From NCBI GenBank assembly GCA_016199325.1, contig JACQGW010000254.1:1-16551 (forward strand): a DNA stretch of 16,551 nucleotides, given 5' to 3'. This DNA is from Chloroflexota bacterium (lineage in GTDB: Bacteria; Chloroflexota; Dehalococcoidia; JACQGW01). A program made the position numbers and the translations under genes. The notes under the pieces are model-generated. The model had not been told where the DNA came from and did not search any database. It was given only the letters and a program-made list of their open reading frames with translations. Of the stretch, positions 1 through 6,716 are shown in pieces (position 1 is the stretch's first letter; the number at the start of each line of letters is the position of its first letter).

Positions 1-551
1 AACGGCGTGCCGTCGTGGAACTTGACGCCCTTGCGAAGCTGGAAGGTGTAGACGAGGCCGTCGGCGGAGGCGGTAGAGCCGACCGCCAGGGCCGGCGTGA
101 TGGTTTTCATGTCGCGGGAGATGAACAGGTTGTCGAAGATGTTGTTGATGACCCAGCCGTGGGCCCAGCCCTGGAACCCGGAGGCGGGCACGAAGTTGTC
201 GCCCACGCCATCGCCGGCGACGACAAGCGTGCCGCCCTGAGCAGCCGGCCTGGTGGTCGCCGCCGGCACGGCCGTCGCCTGAGCGGCCGGCGCGATTGTT
301 GGCCGAGTGACAGGCGCGATTGTCGGCTGGGCGACGGCGGCCTTCGTCGGTTGCGCCGCGGGGGCGCTGGTCGGCTGCGGAGCGGCTGCCGGAGGCGTTG
401 TCGGCTGGACGGCCGGGGGTGGCGCACCTGGCGCGCAGCCCGCCAGCACCGCCAGGCCGCCGCTCATGCCGAAGACGCCGGCTGCGGCAAGCATCTGGCG
501 CCTGGATAGCCGCTTTGGCGTGAGCGTGGAAGTAGGTCGAGACGCGGTCAT
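1..551 (-). CDS. ABC transporter substrate-binding lipoprotein, family 5 (peptide/opine type), N-terminal part
   Basis: This is the N-terminal 183 residues of an extracellular solute-binding protein that would deliver peptides or similar solutes to an ABC permease; the gene runs off the left edge. The ATG at 551 follows a strong ribosome site (AGGAGGAGG). The leader has a twin-arginine-like SRRQML motif at residues 16-21 and a lipobox LAGC, so Tat export and lipid anchoring are likely. After the Cys comes a tether of about 60 residues rich in Pro, Ala and Thr with repeated QPT/RPT steps. The mature domain begins near GGTLVVAGD and shows the family-5 signature GVKFHDGTP at the window edge. It lies 31 nt downstream of hyuB and is probably co-transcribed with it. 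The stretch GFQGWAHGWVINNIFDNLF is closely mirrored in the chimeric ORF at 6713-7198. The substrate cannot be told from this fragment. Confidence 0.9.
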   Translation of the reverse strand, partial: MTASRPTSTLTPKRLSRRQMLAAAGVFGMSGGLAVLAGCAPGAPPPAVQPTTPPAAAPQPTSAPAAQPTKAAVAQPTIAPVTRPTIAPAAQATAVPAATTRPAAQGGTLVVAGDGVGDNFVPASGFQGWAHGWVINNIFDNLFISRDMKTITPALAVGSTASADGLVYTFQLRKGVKFHDGTP

Positions 552-582
552 GATGTTCCTCCTCCTTTTACTGGATTACCAC

Positions 583-2337
583 TCAGCCATCGCCATGGTG
601 AGCCGCTGCCGCACGCACCTCGCACCGTAGCCTGTCCGTCGCCGCCTGGTCGACGATGCCCGTCTCTGGATCGACGACGACGCCGTGCTCCCGGGCGGCG
701 TAGGCGATACTGATCTTCTCGTCGCGGACGTCGCGCTGCACCAGCGCCGGGTCGCGATCGAGCGGGTCGCCCCAGCCACCGGCGCCGGGCAACTGGCACC
801 GGTAGACGTCGCCGGCATTCAGCCAGATCATGAACTTGGACGGCAGCTCGCGCCGGCTCGGCCCGGGGTTGACGACGTTGACCGTCGTCGTACCCGCTTT
901 GCCGCCGAAGAGGCCGTAGGGCGGGTACTTGGCCCGGTCGGAGCGCACCTGCACCATCGTGTTGTCGACCAAGAACTGGCGATCGCGCACGAGGCCGAGG
1001 CCGCCCCGAAACTTGCCGGCGCCACAGGAGTCCTGGACGTAGCCATAGCGCACCATCCGGAGCGGGAATTCCAGCTCAAGGGCTTCGCACGGCTGGTTGG
1101 CAATTGGGCTCGCCATGCCGGACATGGCGTCGACGCCATCGCGGTCCTGGCGGGCGCCCCAGGTTCCCCGCATGCTGTCTGTGAGCAGCCAGGGCCTGTC
1201 CTCGGAGTCCTTGCCCGCGAACGTGATCAGCGCATTGCCGCCCTCATCGCCGGCCATCATCCGGTCCGGGACGATCTGGGCAATCGCCCCAAGGAGCACG
1301 TTGAGCGTGCGGTGCGCCGGCAGGGCTCGTGAGGCCACGGCAGCGGGATGGCGCGGGTTCAGGATCGTCCCTTCAGGGGCGAACACCCGGACCGGGCGGG
1401 CGAAGCCCGAGTTGTGCGGGAGCGGCATCCCCATCGCCGCCCGCACGATCATGAAGCAGGCCGCTTTGGTGAACGTGAAGGGATTGTTGATGGCTGCACG
1501 TACCTGCCGCCCCGTGCCGGTGAAGTCCATCTCCACTTCGTCGCCCTTCACCCTCACCGTCGCCCGGATCGGGATCGGATCGGGATCCAGCCCGTCGTCG
1601 TCGATGAGATCCTCGAAGGACCATTCGCCGTCGGGCCAGCGGGAGATCTCCGCCCGGACCATCCGCTCGGTGTAGTCCATGATCTCGGCGATGTAGAAGT
1701 GAAGCTGCTCGTGGCCGTATTTCCTGACGTATTTCAGGAAGCCGCGCTCGCCGACGGCGATGGCGGCCAGGAGTGCCCGAATGTCACCGACGACGCGCTC
1801 CGGCTGCCGGACATTCTTCTCGATGATGTCCCAGAGCGTTCGATTGGGTTTGCCCCGAATGGAGAGGTGGCTTGGCGGGATCTGGAGCCCTTCCTGATAG
1901 ATCTCGGTGGAGTCGGCGGCGTTCGACCCCGGCACCCGACCGCCGACGTCGCTCAGATGGGCTTCGGCGCCAACGTAGGCGGCGATCTTGCCGTCGACGA
2001 AGACCGGCTTGAGGATGAACAGGTCGGGGAGGTGGCTGCCCCCTTCGTAGGGGTCGTTGTTGGCGAACACGTCCCCGGGATGGATGTCCTCGCCGAACTT
2101 GTTCCGAATCCCTTCGAGCGCGTACATGATCGAGCCGAGGTGGAGCGGGGCGGTGTGGCCCTGAGCCATCACTTCGCCCTCCGGCGTCAGCAGCGCGGTG
2201 GTATAATCGTGCGATTCCCGGATGGTCGTGGAATAAGCGGCCCGCGCCATCGTGACCGCCATCTCGTCGCAGAGGAGCGACAGTCCATTCTTAATCAGCT
2301 CGAAGGTCACCGGGTCGACCCGAGTGTGTGTTGCCAC
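583..2337 (-). CDS. hyuB: Hydantoinase B / oxoprolinase family protein
   Basis: This is a 584-residue HyuB-family subunit, full length for the family. HyuA/HyuB pairs perform ATP-dependent opening of hydantoins, 5-oxoproline or related cyclic amides, and some homologues are acetone or acetophenone carboxylase subunits. Visible hallmarks are FELIKNGL near the N-terminus, NDPYEGGSHLPD at 94-105, VGDIRALLAA at 183-192, the FEDLIDDDGL / MDFTGTGRQVRAAINNP block at 241-286, and GGAGGWGDP near the C-terminus. The start is GTG at 2337, preceded by GGGGAG at suitable spacing. No hyuA is adjacent: upstream lies an epimerase scrap on the other strand, and downstream the binding-protein gene follows after 31 nt. 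The partner subunit must be encoded elsewhere (perhaps left of the window) or be missing. The exact substrate cannot be assigned. Confidence 0.93.
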   Translation of the reverse strand: MATHTRVDPVTFELIKNGLSLLCDEMAVTMARAAYSTTIRESHDYTTALLTPEGEVMAQGHTAPLHLGSIMYALEGIRNKFGEDIHPGDVFANNDPYEGGSHLPDLFILKPVFVDGKIAAYVGAEAHLSDVGGRVPGSNAADSTEIYQEGLQIPPSHLSIRGKPNRTLWDIIEKNVRQPERVVGDIRALLAAIAVGERGFLKYVRKYGHEQLHFYIAEIMDYTERMVRAEISRWPDGEWSFEDLIDDDGLDPDPIPIRATVRVKGDEVEMDFTGTGRQVRAAINNPFTFTKAACFMIVRAAMGMPLPHNSGFARPVRVFAPEGTILNPRHPAAVASRALPAHRTLNVLLGAIAQIVPDRMMAGDEGGNALITFAGKDSEDRPWLLTDSMRGTWGARQDRDGVDAMSGMASPIANQPCEALELEFPLRMVRYGYVQDSCGAGKFRGGLGLVRDRQFLVDNTMVQVRSDRAKYPPYGLFGGKAGTTTVNVVNPGPSRRELPSKFMIWLNAGDVYRCQLPGAGGWGDPLDRDPALVQRDVRDEKISIAYAAREHGVVVDPETGIVDQAATDRLRCEVRAAAAHHGDG

Positions 2338-2366
2338 GTTGCTCCCCAGCAGGGTGATGGCCGCAT

Positions 2367-2394
2367 AGTATCACAGGGACACGGCGGCGGTCCA
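2367..2394 (-). promoter_or_regulatory. Candidate promoter for hyuB
   Basis: Read on the minus strand there is TGGACC (2394-2389), a 16-nt spacer, then GATACT (2372-2367) preceded by TG in an extended -10 arrangement. Transcription would start about 20-25 nt before the hyuB GTG. The -35 match is poor, so this rests mainly on the -10 and its position. Confidence 0.35.
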
Positions 2395-2398
2395 TTGG

Positions 2399-2617
2399 GG
2401 CTTCCCCAGGCCGTGGCGGCTGCCGGAATGGTCATTCTTCGTGGCCGGCCGAGCGTGCGAAGCCGCCGCCGCGCTGCTCGGGACGCCGTCGCTGCTGACG
2501 CGCGACTTCATCACGATTGGAATGGCGTCGTACGCCGGCGACACCTCGCGGATGAAGCGCGAGCTGGTGCCGGAGCTGGCGTATCTATCGCTGCGGGAAG
2601 GGCTGGCCTTGCTGTAG
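2399..2617 (+). pseudogene. C-terminal remnant of an NAD-dependent (HpnA-like) epimerase
   Basis: In the frame ending at TAG 2615-2617 the plus strand reads about 70 residues without an internal stop, including LLGTPSLLTRDFITIG, GDTSRMKRELVPELAY and LREGLALL. This is the usual C-terminal architecture of SDR-type sugar epimerases: a hydrophobic helix pair, then a DTSRMKREL-like motif, then the last helix with EGL. The stop at 2366-2368 blocks the frame upstream and no Rossmann half is present. It resembles the C-terminus of the intact epimerase at 11353-12387 but is not a copy of it. It is the only coding-like content in the 329-nt gap 2338-2666. The call rests on recognising the family pattern by eye. 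Confidence 0.5.
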
Positions 2618-2652
2618 CCCGGGCTTGCGTTGCTCAGTCACTCGCCGGGCTA
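2615..2652. repeat. Inverted repeat between the epimerase scrap and the cupredoxin gene
   Basis: TAGCCCGG (2615-2622) pairs with CCGGGCTA (2645-2652) across a 22-nt loop. It starts on the TAG of the epimerase remnant and ends 15 nt from the cupredoxin stop. There is no T-run on either side, so a classical intrinsic terminator is doubtful. It may be part of a dispersed repeat or a weak terminator for the cupredoxin gene. Confidence 0.35.
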
Positions 2653-2666
2653 TCAGAAGCGAAGAC

Positions 2667-3140
2667 TTAGCGGACGGTCAACTGCCCCTTCATCCCGGCG
2701 TCGCGGTGTCCTGGGAACGTGCATTCGAACCCGAACGTGCCGATGGTCTCTGCCGTGAACGTTGCGCTGTCTTGTCTGGCCGGTTGGGCGCTGAGATGGA
2801 TCTCATCCGGGGCCACTTCATGACCGGCCTGTTTGGCATGGCTGTGGCCGGTCGCACCGTGCGCGTCGGGAGCGGCGATCCTGAGGCCACGCACGTGGAT
2901 GTCGTGCTCGATTCCGCCCCGGTTCTCAAAGACGAGCTGAACCTGCGTGCCGCGCGGCACCGTGAGCGTGGCCGGCTCGAAACGGAACTCTGACCCAACG
3001 ATCGTGAACCGATTGGCGGTTGCGCCGGGTGGCTTCGATGCTCCCGATGCGCTCGCGCAAGCTGGCAGCCCCAGGACGAGCGTACCGGCCAGCGCGCTGA
3101 AGACCAGAGCTGTCCGCCACCGCCGCAGTGTCCGCCTCAC
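2667..3140 (-). CDS. Cupredoxin-like copper-binding lipoprotein
   Basis: This 157-residue exported protein has a type-1 copper fold. A basic, hydrophobic leader ends in a plausible lipobox LPAC (Cys28), so it is probably membrane-anchored. The cupredoxin domain spans about 44-157: FTIVGSEFRFEP opens it, His79 lies in GGIEHDIHV, and the C-terminal loop FECTFPGHRDAGMKG gives Cys140, His145 and Met150 in the classic C-x4-H-x4-M spacing. His79/Cys140/His145/Met150 would form a blue-copper site. An insert at about 88-112 is rich in His (94, 99, 101, 107) and could hold extra metal. The start is GTG at 3140 with GGAGAG upstream. It sits 79 nt downstream of the DUF3105 gene on the same strand. The role could be electron transfer or periplasmic copper handling; the sequence does not decide. 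Confidence 0.88.
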   Translation of the reverse strand: MRRTLRRWRTALVFSALAGTLVLGLPACASASGASKPPGATANRFTIVGSEFRFEPATLTVPRGTQVQLVFENRGGIEHDIHVRGLRIAAPDAHGATGHSHAKQAGHEVAPDEIHLSAQPARQDSATFTAETIGTFGFECTFPGHRDAGMKGQLTVR

Positions 3141-3184
3141 CTTTTCTCTCTCCGTGACTTGTCGTGCTGGTACACACCTCTCTT

Positions 3185-3190
3185 ATTCTA
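3185..3190 (-). promoter_or_regulatory. Possible -10 box for the cupredoxin gene
   Basis: The minus strand reads TAGAAT at 3190-3185, inside the 79-nt gap after the DUF3105 gene and about 45 nt before the GTG start. I see no convincing -35 at 16-18 nt, so read-through from the upstream operon is an equally good explanation. Confidence 0.25.
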
Positions 3191-3219
3191 CCGGATTTCG
3201 CGGCGGGTTGCCCGACAGA

Positions 3220-3921
3220 TTACGGAACGTCCTCCGGGCCGTGATCGACGTGCGCCTTGTAGAAGCGGAGGACCCGATCCTTGTCGAACCGGTCGAGCTT
3301 CTCGCGCCAGCCCCAGGCCACGAGCGTGACCGGATTGTCCATCCGCGTGTACGGGGTGATGACCATCTTGACCTTGCCGTGCTTGCCGGGCGGGAAGGTC
3401 GCGTAGACGTCCTTGAGCTGATTGACGAGATCGGGGCAGCCCGTCGGGCCTCCCTCGCACTTGTACAGCACGACGACCGCGCCGTGCTCGAGGTCGTGGA
3501 TCCACTCGCCTTCCGGGATCTCCCGGTCGGAGAAGCCGTAGTTCGCCCAGTTCGGATAGTGCGTGCCGGACGTGGGCGGGTAGCTCTTGTACTGGACCGG
3601 CTGCCCCACCGGGACGTGCGTGTTCCCCTCCAGCGGCACGTTCTCTTCAGTCGAGACCGCCGCCGACGTCGCCCCGCTCTGCCCGCTCGACGACCCCCCA
3701 CTCTGGTTGCCGAAACTCAAGACGAGGAAGGCGACGACGGCGGCGACGGCGATCAGGCCGCCGAGCTCCCACGGCCAGTACATACGGGCGCGCTCGGCCA
3801 GCGTCGGCGGCGGAGGCGGGGCCGCCCGGGGAACCCGCGGTGTGCTCGGCCGCTGGGGCTGTGGGGTGACTGCTGGTCGAGCGCGTGGTGCATCAGTGCG
3901 TGTCCGCGACCGCTTCGGCAT
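3220..3921 (-). CDS. DUF3105 domain membrane-anchored protein
   Basis: This 233-residue protein has a DUF3105 domain, whose function is unknown. The N-terminal ~45 residues are basic and Pro-rich and probably cytoplasmic. A single transmembrane helix follows at about 53-71, then a Gly/Ser linker and the extracytoplasmic domain from about 95. Family landmarks are YKSYPPTSGTHYP (111-123), HDLEHGAVVVLY (142-153) and the C-terminal FYKAHVDHGPEDVP. Cys155 and Cys162 could pair. The conserved His residues suggest metal binding, but that is inference. The ATG at 3921 has AGGAGAAGG at good spacing, placed in the 13-nt gap after the TolB-like gene, so the two are clearly one operon. Being next to a cupredoxin gene hints at a shared envelope/metal context. 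Confidence 0.9.
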   Translation of the reverse strand: MPKRSRTRTDAPRARPAVTPQPQRPSTPRVPRAAPPPPPTLAERARMYWPWELGGLIAVAAVVAFLVLSFGNQSGGSSSGQSGATSAAVSTEENVPLEGNTHVPVGQPVQYKSYPPTSGTHYPNWANYGFSDREIPEGEWIHDLEHGAVVVLYKCEGGPTGCPDLVNQLKDVYATFPPGKHGKVKMVITPYTRMDNPVTLVAWGWREKLDRFDKDRVLRFYKAHVDHGPEDVP

Positions 3922-3934
3922 CTTCCTTCTCCTG

Positions 3935-5050
3935 CTATTCGTCGGGCGCCCAGGCGACGCCGGCGCCTCCGAAGGGCTGCATGACCCGCGTCAGCCCGCT
4001 GCCGTCTGCCCGGAGGATGTACAGCCCGAACTCGCCGAGGAAGGCGAGGTGCTGCCCGTCCGGCGACCAGGCGACAATCGGATTGTCGTCGCCCAGATCC
4101 GTCAGCCGCCGCAACCCGCTCCCGTCGCCATTCATCAGCCAGATGTCCCACGGCGTGCCGTGGGCCTCGGCGATCGCCGGCCCGCCGAGCCACCGCCAGA
4201 GCTCGCCGCTGGAGCGGGACTTCTTCTTCGGCACCGGCGTCGGCCATCCGGTGGGCCAGCCGACCGCGCTCAAGGCGATCTGTCTGCCGTCCGGTGAGAA
4301 GCGCGGCGCAAGGAAGATCTTCAGTCCGTCGTCTTCGATGAGCCGCCTCGGGTTGGCGCCGTCGGAGCCCGAAGTCCAGAGCTGTCCGATGCCAAGCTCG
4401 GGGTTCATCTTCATCCAGATCAGCCGGCGGCCGTCCGGCGACAGGGTCGGGCTGGTGCCTCCCGCGACGACGACGGTCCGGCCGCTCCCGTCGAGATTCA
4501 CCCGTTCGATTCGGACGGTATCGCCGGCGTAGAGCTTCTTCTCGTCATACCGGGGCTCGCGATACGTGAAGTAAAGGGCCCGGCCGTCCGGCGTCCAGAC
4601 GGGCATCTCCAGACTGGTGTTGGCCGCGTCGTGCGCGAGCACCTGGCGCGGCGATTGACCGTCCCGCCCCACGACGTACAGGTCGGTGCCGGTCCCCGCA
4701 TTCGGATCCGTCGACGGTCCGTAGAGCGAGAAGGCGATCGATCGACCGTCTGGCGACAGCGCCGGGCAGACGGCATAGGTGCCGGCCGAGAAGGCCGTGA
4801 CCTGCTGCTCGCGCCCGGTGCGCAGCGTCAGCGCCCAGAGGTTCTGATCCCTCGAATAGATGAGCACGCCTGGCACCGCCACCGGCGTCGGCGGACCCGG
4901 CGTCCCCGGGACGGGATGCGTGGCCGAAGACGGCGCCTCCGACACTTGGCAGCCGGCGGCGAGCACCAGCGCCAGGACCAGCGCCAGGACCAGTCGAAGA
5001 CTGAAGGCCAGCGCCATTCGACCAGCGAATGGACGAACTCGATGGGTCAC
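3935..5050 (-). CDS. TolB-like beta-propeller (PD40) lipoprotein
   Basis: A long hydrophobic leader ends in the lipobox LAAGC (Cys34), predicting an anchored extracytoplasmic lipoprotein of 371 residues. After a Pro-rich tether the protein is built of WD40-like PD40 blades, each with a (W/F/L)SPDG core: ALSPDGRSIAF, VWTPDGRALYF, TLSPDGRRLIW, RFSPDGRQIAL and AWSPDGQHLAF, then a final VAWAPDE. Such propellers are usually protein-interaction scaffolds. The last motif is cut short by the stop, so the closing blade is incomplete or is completed by the N-terminal strand, as in Velcro-type closure. The GTG start at 5050 overlaps the stop of the small upstream ORF (GTGA) and has AAGGGGG 8 nt upstream, suggesting translational coupling. 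The DUF3105 gene follows 13 nt downstream. Confidence 0.87.
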   Translation of the reverse strand: MTHRVRPFAGRMALAFSLRLVLALVLALVLAAGCQVSEAPSSATHPVPGTPGPPTPVAVPGVLIYSRDQNLWALTLRTGREQQVTAFSAGTYAVCPALSPDGRSIAFSLYGPSTDPNAGTGTDLYVVGRDGQSPRQVLAHDAANTSLEMPVWTPDGRALYFTYREPRYDEKKLYAGDTVRIERVNLDGSGRTVVVAGGTSPTLSPDGRRLIWMKMNPELGIGQLWTSGSDGANPRRLIEDDGLKIFLAPRFSPDGRQIALSAVGWPTGWPTPVPKKKSRSSGELWRWLGGPAIAEAHGTPWDIWLMNGDGSGLRRLTDLGDDNPIVAWSPDGQHLAFLGEFGLYILRADGSGLTRVMQPFGGAGVAWAPDE

Positions 5051-5217
5051 GCGTCGTCCCCCTTGCCACCCCGGCCAAGGACGAGGACGACGACGCCGAG
5101 CACGACCGCCAGGCCGATGAGCAACAACTCATCCCCCAGGCCGCTCGCCCCGTGTAGCCACGCGGGCGATGCCGCTGTCTCGACCAGATCCCTTGCCACG
5201 AGTAACACTACAAGCAT
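5047..5217 (-). CDS. Small single-helix membrane protein, hypothetical
   Basis: A 56-residue reading frame begins at ATG 5217 and ends with TGA 5049-5047, overlapping the GTG start of the TolB-like gene by 3 nt. Its second half is a clean hydrophobic helix, ELLLIGLAVVLGVVVLVLG, followed by a short basic/acidic tail (RGGKGDDA). It lies first after the promoter at 5339-5368. I recognise no family. The ribosome site is poor (only GGGG directly before ATG), and internal GTG codons are alternatives. The stop/start overlap and the clear transmembrane segment argue that it is real; length and weak initiation argue against. Confidence 0.5.
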   Translation of the reverse strand: MLVVLLVARDLVETAASPAWLHGASGLGDELLLIGLAVVLGVVVLVLGRGGKGDDA

Positions 5218-5228
5218 CCCCGAACCAG

Positions 5229-5263
5229 GTCATACGTCATGCGTCATACGTCATGCGTCATGT
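5229..5263. repeat. Tandem heptamer array GTCATRY (5 units)
   Basis: There are five head-to-tail 7-mers: GTCATAC, GTCATGC, GTCATAC, GTCATGC, GTCATGT. The two forms alternate. The same heptamer recurs at 14696-14761. Here it lies in the leader between the promoter (5339-5368) and the small ORF; on the minus strand it reads as strings of ATGAC. Confidence 0.85.
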
Positions 5264-5338
5264 GCCCTTGCCACGAGCGACGTCACAGGGATTCTCGATC
5301 CACGATGTTCGGTGGCACGCAGCCGTCTGCCGCGACAA

Positions 5339-5368
5339 AGTATAGGCAAGACGGCAGCAGCCTGTCAA
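5339..5368 (-). promoter_or_regulatory. Sigma-70 promoter for the small ORF / TolB-like / DUF3105 operon
   Basis: The minus strand reads TTGACA (5368-5363), an 18-nt spacer, then TATACT (5344-5339), close to the vegetative consensus. Transcription would start near 5331, giving a leader of about 115 nt that contains the heptamer array. It is the best promoter in the window and points toward the envelope cassette. Confidence 0.75.
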
Positions 5369-5407
5369 TGTCACCAGACGGTCTGACGAGTAGGTGCTTG
5401 CTAGCTA

Positions 5408-5442
5408 GGAACTTAGAGGAACTCGTGGGAACTCGTGGGAAC
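5408..5442 (-). promoter_or_regulatory. Four GGAAC/GTTCC boxes at exact 10-bp spacing
   Basis: GGAAC on the plus strand (GTTCC on the minus) occurs at 5408, 5418, 5428 and 5438, one per helical turn; the central two sit in an exact 10-bp duplication (ACTCGTGGGA twice). The block lies roughly 75-110 nt upstream of the predicted transcription start at about 5331. The phasing suggests an activator site, though a plain tandem duplication cannot be excluded. Confidence 0.45.
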
Positions 5443-5445
5443 GTG

Positions 5446-5524
5446 GTCATGCTGAGCCGCAGCGAAGCATCTCCCGGTCTCGCACCGTCGGCCGGGGAGA
5501 TGCTTCGCTGCGGCTCAGCATGAC
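5446..5524. repeat. Palindromic intergenic element with 30-bp arms
   Basis: The arms 5446-5475 and 5495-5524 are perfect reverse complements (GTCATGCTGAGCCGCAGCGA..., 30 nt each) around a 19-nt loop. It begins 18 nt beyond the stop of the DAO-family gene. A 10-mer, GGGAACTCGT, at 5427-5436 recurs inverted at 5545-5554, where it includes the end of that gene, so the element sits inside a second, outer inverted repeat. There is no T-run. It looks like a dispersed palindromic (REP/MITE-like) unit that may also stop transcription. With the heptamers, promoter and GGAAC boxes it fills the 325-nt gap 5218-5542. Confidence 0.85.
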
Positions 5525-5542
5525 GGAGCACCAGCCGAGCTC

Positions 5543-6661
5543 CTACGAGTTCCCCCCGGCGAACCGTTCCAGGGAGAAGGGCTCGATCGGCAGGTCGGTC
5601 TTTCCTTTGGCGACCAGGTCGGCGGCGATGGATCCCATGACGGCGGAGAGGAGGATGCCCCGCCGGCCGGCACCCGTTGCCAGCACCAGTCCGCCGATGT
5701 CGGGCACGGGGCCGATGATGGGTAGGCCGTCGGCCGAGAGGGGGCGCAGGCAGGCGGTCTGCATCACGATCTCCGCATCGAGCAGAGCGGGGAAGACGGT
5801 CGCCAGCGTCGTCAGGATGGTGTCCCTCCCGTCGGACGTTGGCGTTTCGTCAAAACCCACCTCCTCCTCGGTGGTGCCGGCCCAGATCAGGCCGTCCGAC
5901 TTGGATGCAAAGTAGTTGCCCCGCCAGGAGATCTCGTACTCGATGGGCGCTCCCGGCAGGCGCAGTCGTACGATCTGCCCCTTGAGCGGCCGCACCGGCA
6001 CAGGTGCCCCGAGCCAGGCGCCGGCCAGGCCGGTCCAGGGGCCTGCGGCGATGACGGCGTTCTCACACGGGATGGTGTCCGAGCGGGTTTCCACGGCGGT
6101 GACCCGGCCGTTCTCGACCCGGACGGATTGCACTTCGCCGTGGCGAAACCGAGCGCCGCCCTGCTCGGCGGCCTGGGCCAGGGCGAGGCAGTAGCGGTAG
6201 CTCTCGACCAGGGCAGCGCCCTCCACCTGAACGACCCCAAGCAGGCTTGACGCCAGTCGGGGCTCGAGACGGCGGGCTGCCTCGCCGTCGAGCCAGCGGG
6301 CCGCGTACCCTTCCGAGAGGAGCCAGGCGAGCCGCGCTTGCTGCTGCTGGCGCTCCTCGTCGTTCACCGCGGGGGTCAGGATGGAGGTCGGGTGGAAGTG
6401 CGTGTCGATGCCCGTCTGCTCCCTCAGCTCCTTGGCCAACTGGACGTGCAGGCGCATCGCCTCCCGGGTCAGGGGATAGATAGCGCCGATGCTGCTGTAG
6501 CTGCCGAAGGCGCTGAGCCCGCCGAAGGCGAAGCCGGAGGCGTGGGCGCCGATGGCGTCCTTCTCGACGACCACCGGCCGGAAGCCCTGCCTGGTGAGGA
6601 AGTAGGCGGCCGCGCAGCCAACGGCGCCGCCTCCGACGATGACCACATCTGCCGAAGCCAT
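5543..6661 (-). CDS. FAD-dependent oxidoreductase, DAO family (glycine oxidase/ThiO-like)
   Basis: This 372-residue flavoenzyme is the normal length for the D-amino-acid oxidase family, which oxidises amine groups of glycine, sarcosine or D-amino acids. The N-terminus is a dinucleotide-binding fold, VVIVGGGAVGCAAAY (6-20), followed by the adenine-binding acidic residue in VVVEKDAIG and the family's ASGFAFGGLS block. The C-terminal FAD closure reads GLPIIGPVPDIGGLVLATGAGRRGILLS. The ATG at 6661 has GGAGAGGGGAGC directly upstream and a good promoter at 6688-6716. It lies between the chimeric remnant and the large palindrome and appears to be a single-gene transcript. Substrate is undetermined; an amino-acid or imino-acid substrate is the family expectation and fits the amidohydrolase/HyuB surroundings. 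Confidence 0.9.
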   Translation of the reverse strand: MASADVVIVGGGAVGCAAAYFLTRQGFRPVVVEKDAIGAHASGFAFGGLSAFGSYSSIGAIYPLTREAMRLHVQLAKELREQTGIDTHFHPTSILTPAVNDEERQQQQARLAWLLSEGYAARWLDGEAARRLEPRLASSLLGVVQVEGAALVESYRYCLALAQAAEQGGARFRHGEVQSVRVENGRVTAVETRSDTIPCENAVIAAGPWTGLAGAWLGAPVPVRPLKGQIVRLRLPGAPIEYEISWRGNYFASKSDGLIWAGTTEEEVGFDETPTSDGRDTILTTLATVFPALLDAEIVMQTACLRPLSADGLPIIGPVPDIGGLVLATGAGRRGILLSAVMGSIAADLVAKGKTDLPIEPFSLERFAGGNS

Positions 6662-6687
6662 GCTCCCCTCTCCGAGTTGATGCCGAC

Positions 6688-6716
6688 ATTGTGCCCTGCC
6701 CAGTGGCGTCTGTCAA
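6688..6716 (-). promoter_or_regulatory. Sigma-70 promoter for the DAO-family oxidase
   Basis: The minus strand reads TTGACA (6716-6711), a 17-nt spacer, then CACAAT (6693-6688). Transcription would start near 6681, leaving a leader of about 20 nt that carries the GGAGAGGGGAG ribosome site. The -35 box overlaps the stop codon of the upstream chimeric ORF. Confidence 0.7.

Noticed and set aside
1348..2670. Long plus-strand open frame opposite hyuB
   Set aside because: It mirrors hyuB codon structure, shows no recognisable family, is rich in Arg/Gly/Val/His and is explained by GC-rich antisense openness. Only its last portion overlaps the epimerase remnant, and that remnant reads in another frame.
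5446..5524. Classical intrinsic terminator
   Set aside because: Arms are very long and no T-run follows on either strand; it fits a dispersed palindromic element better, though it may still hinder transcription.
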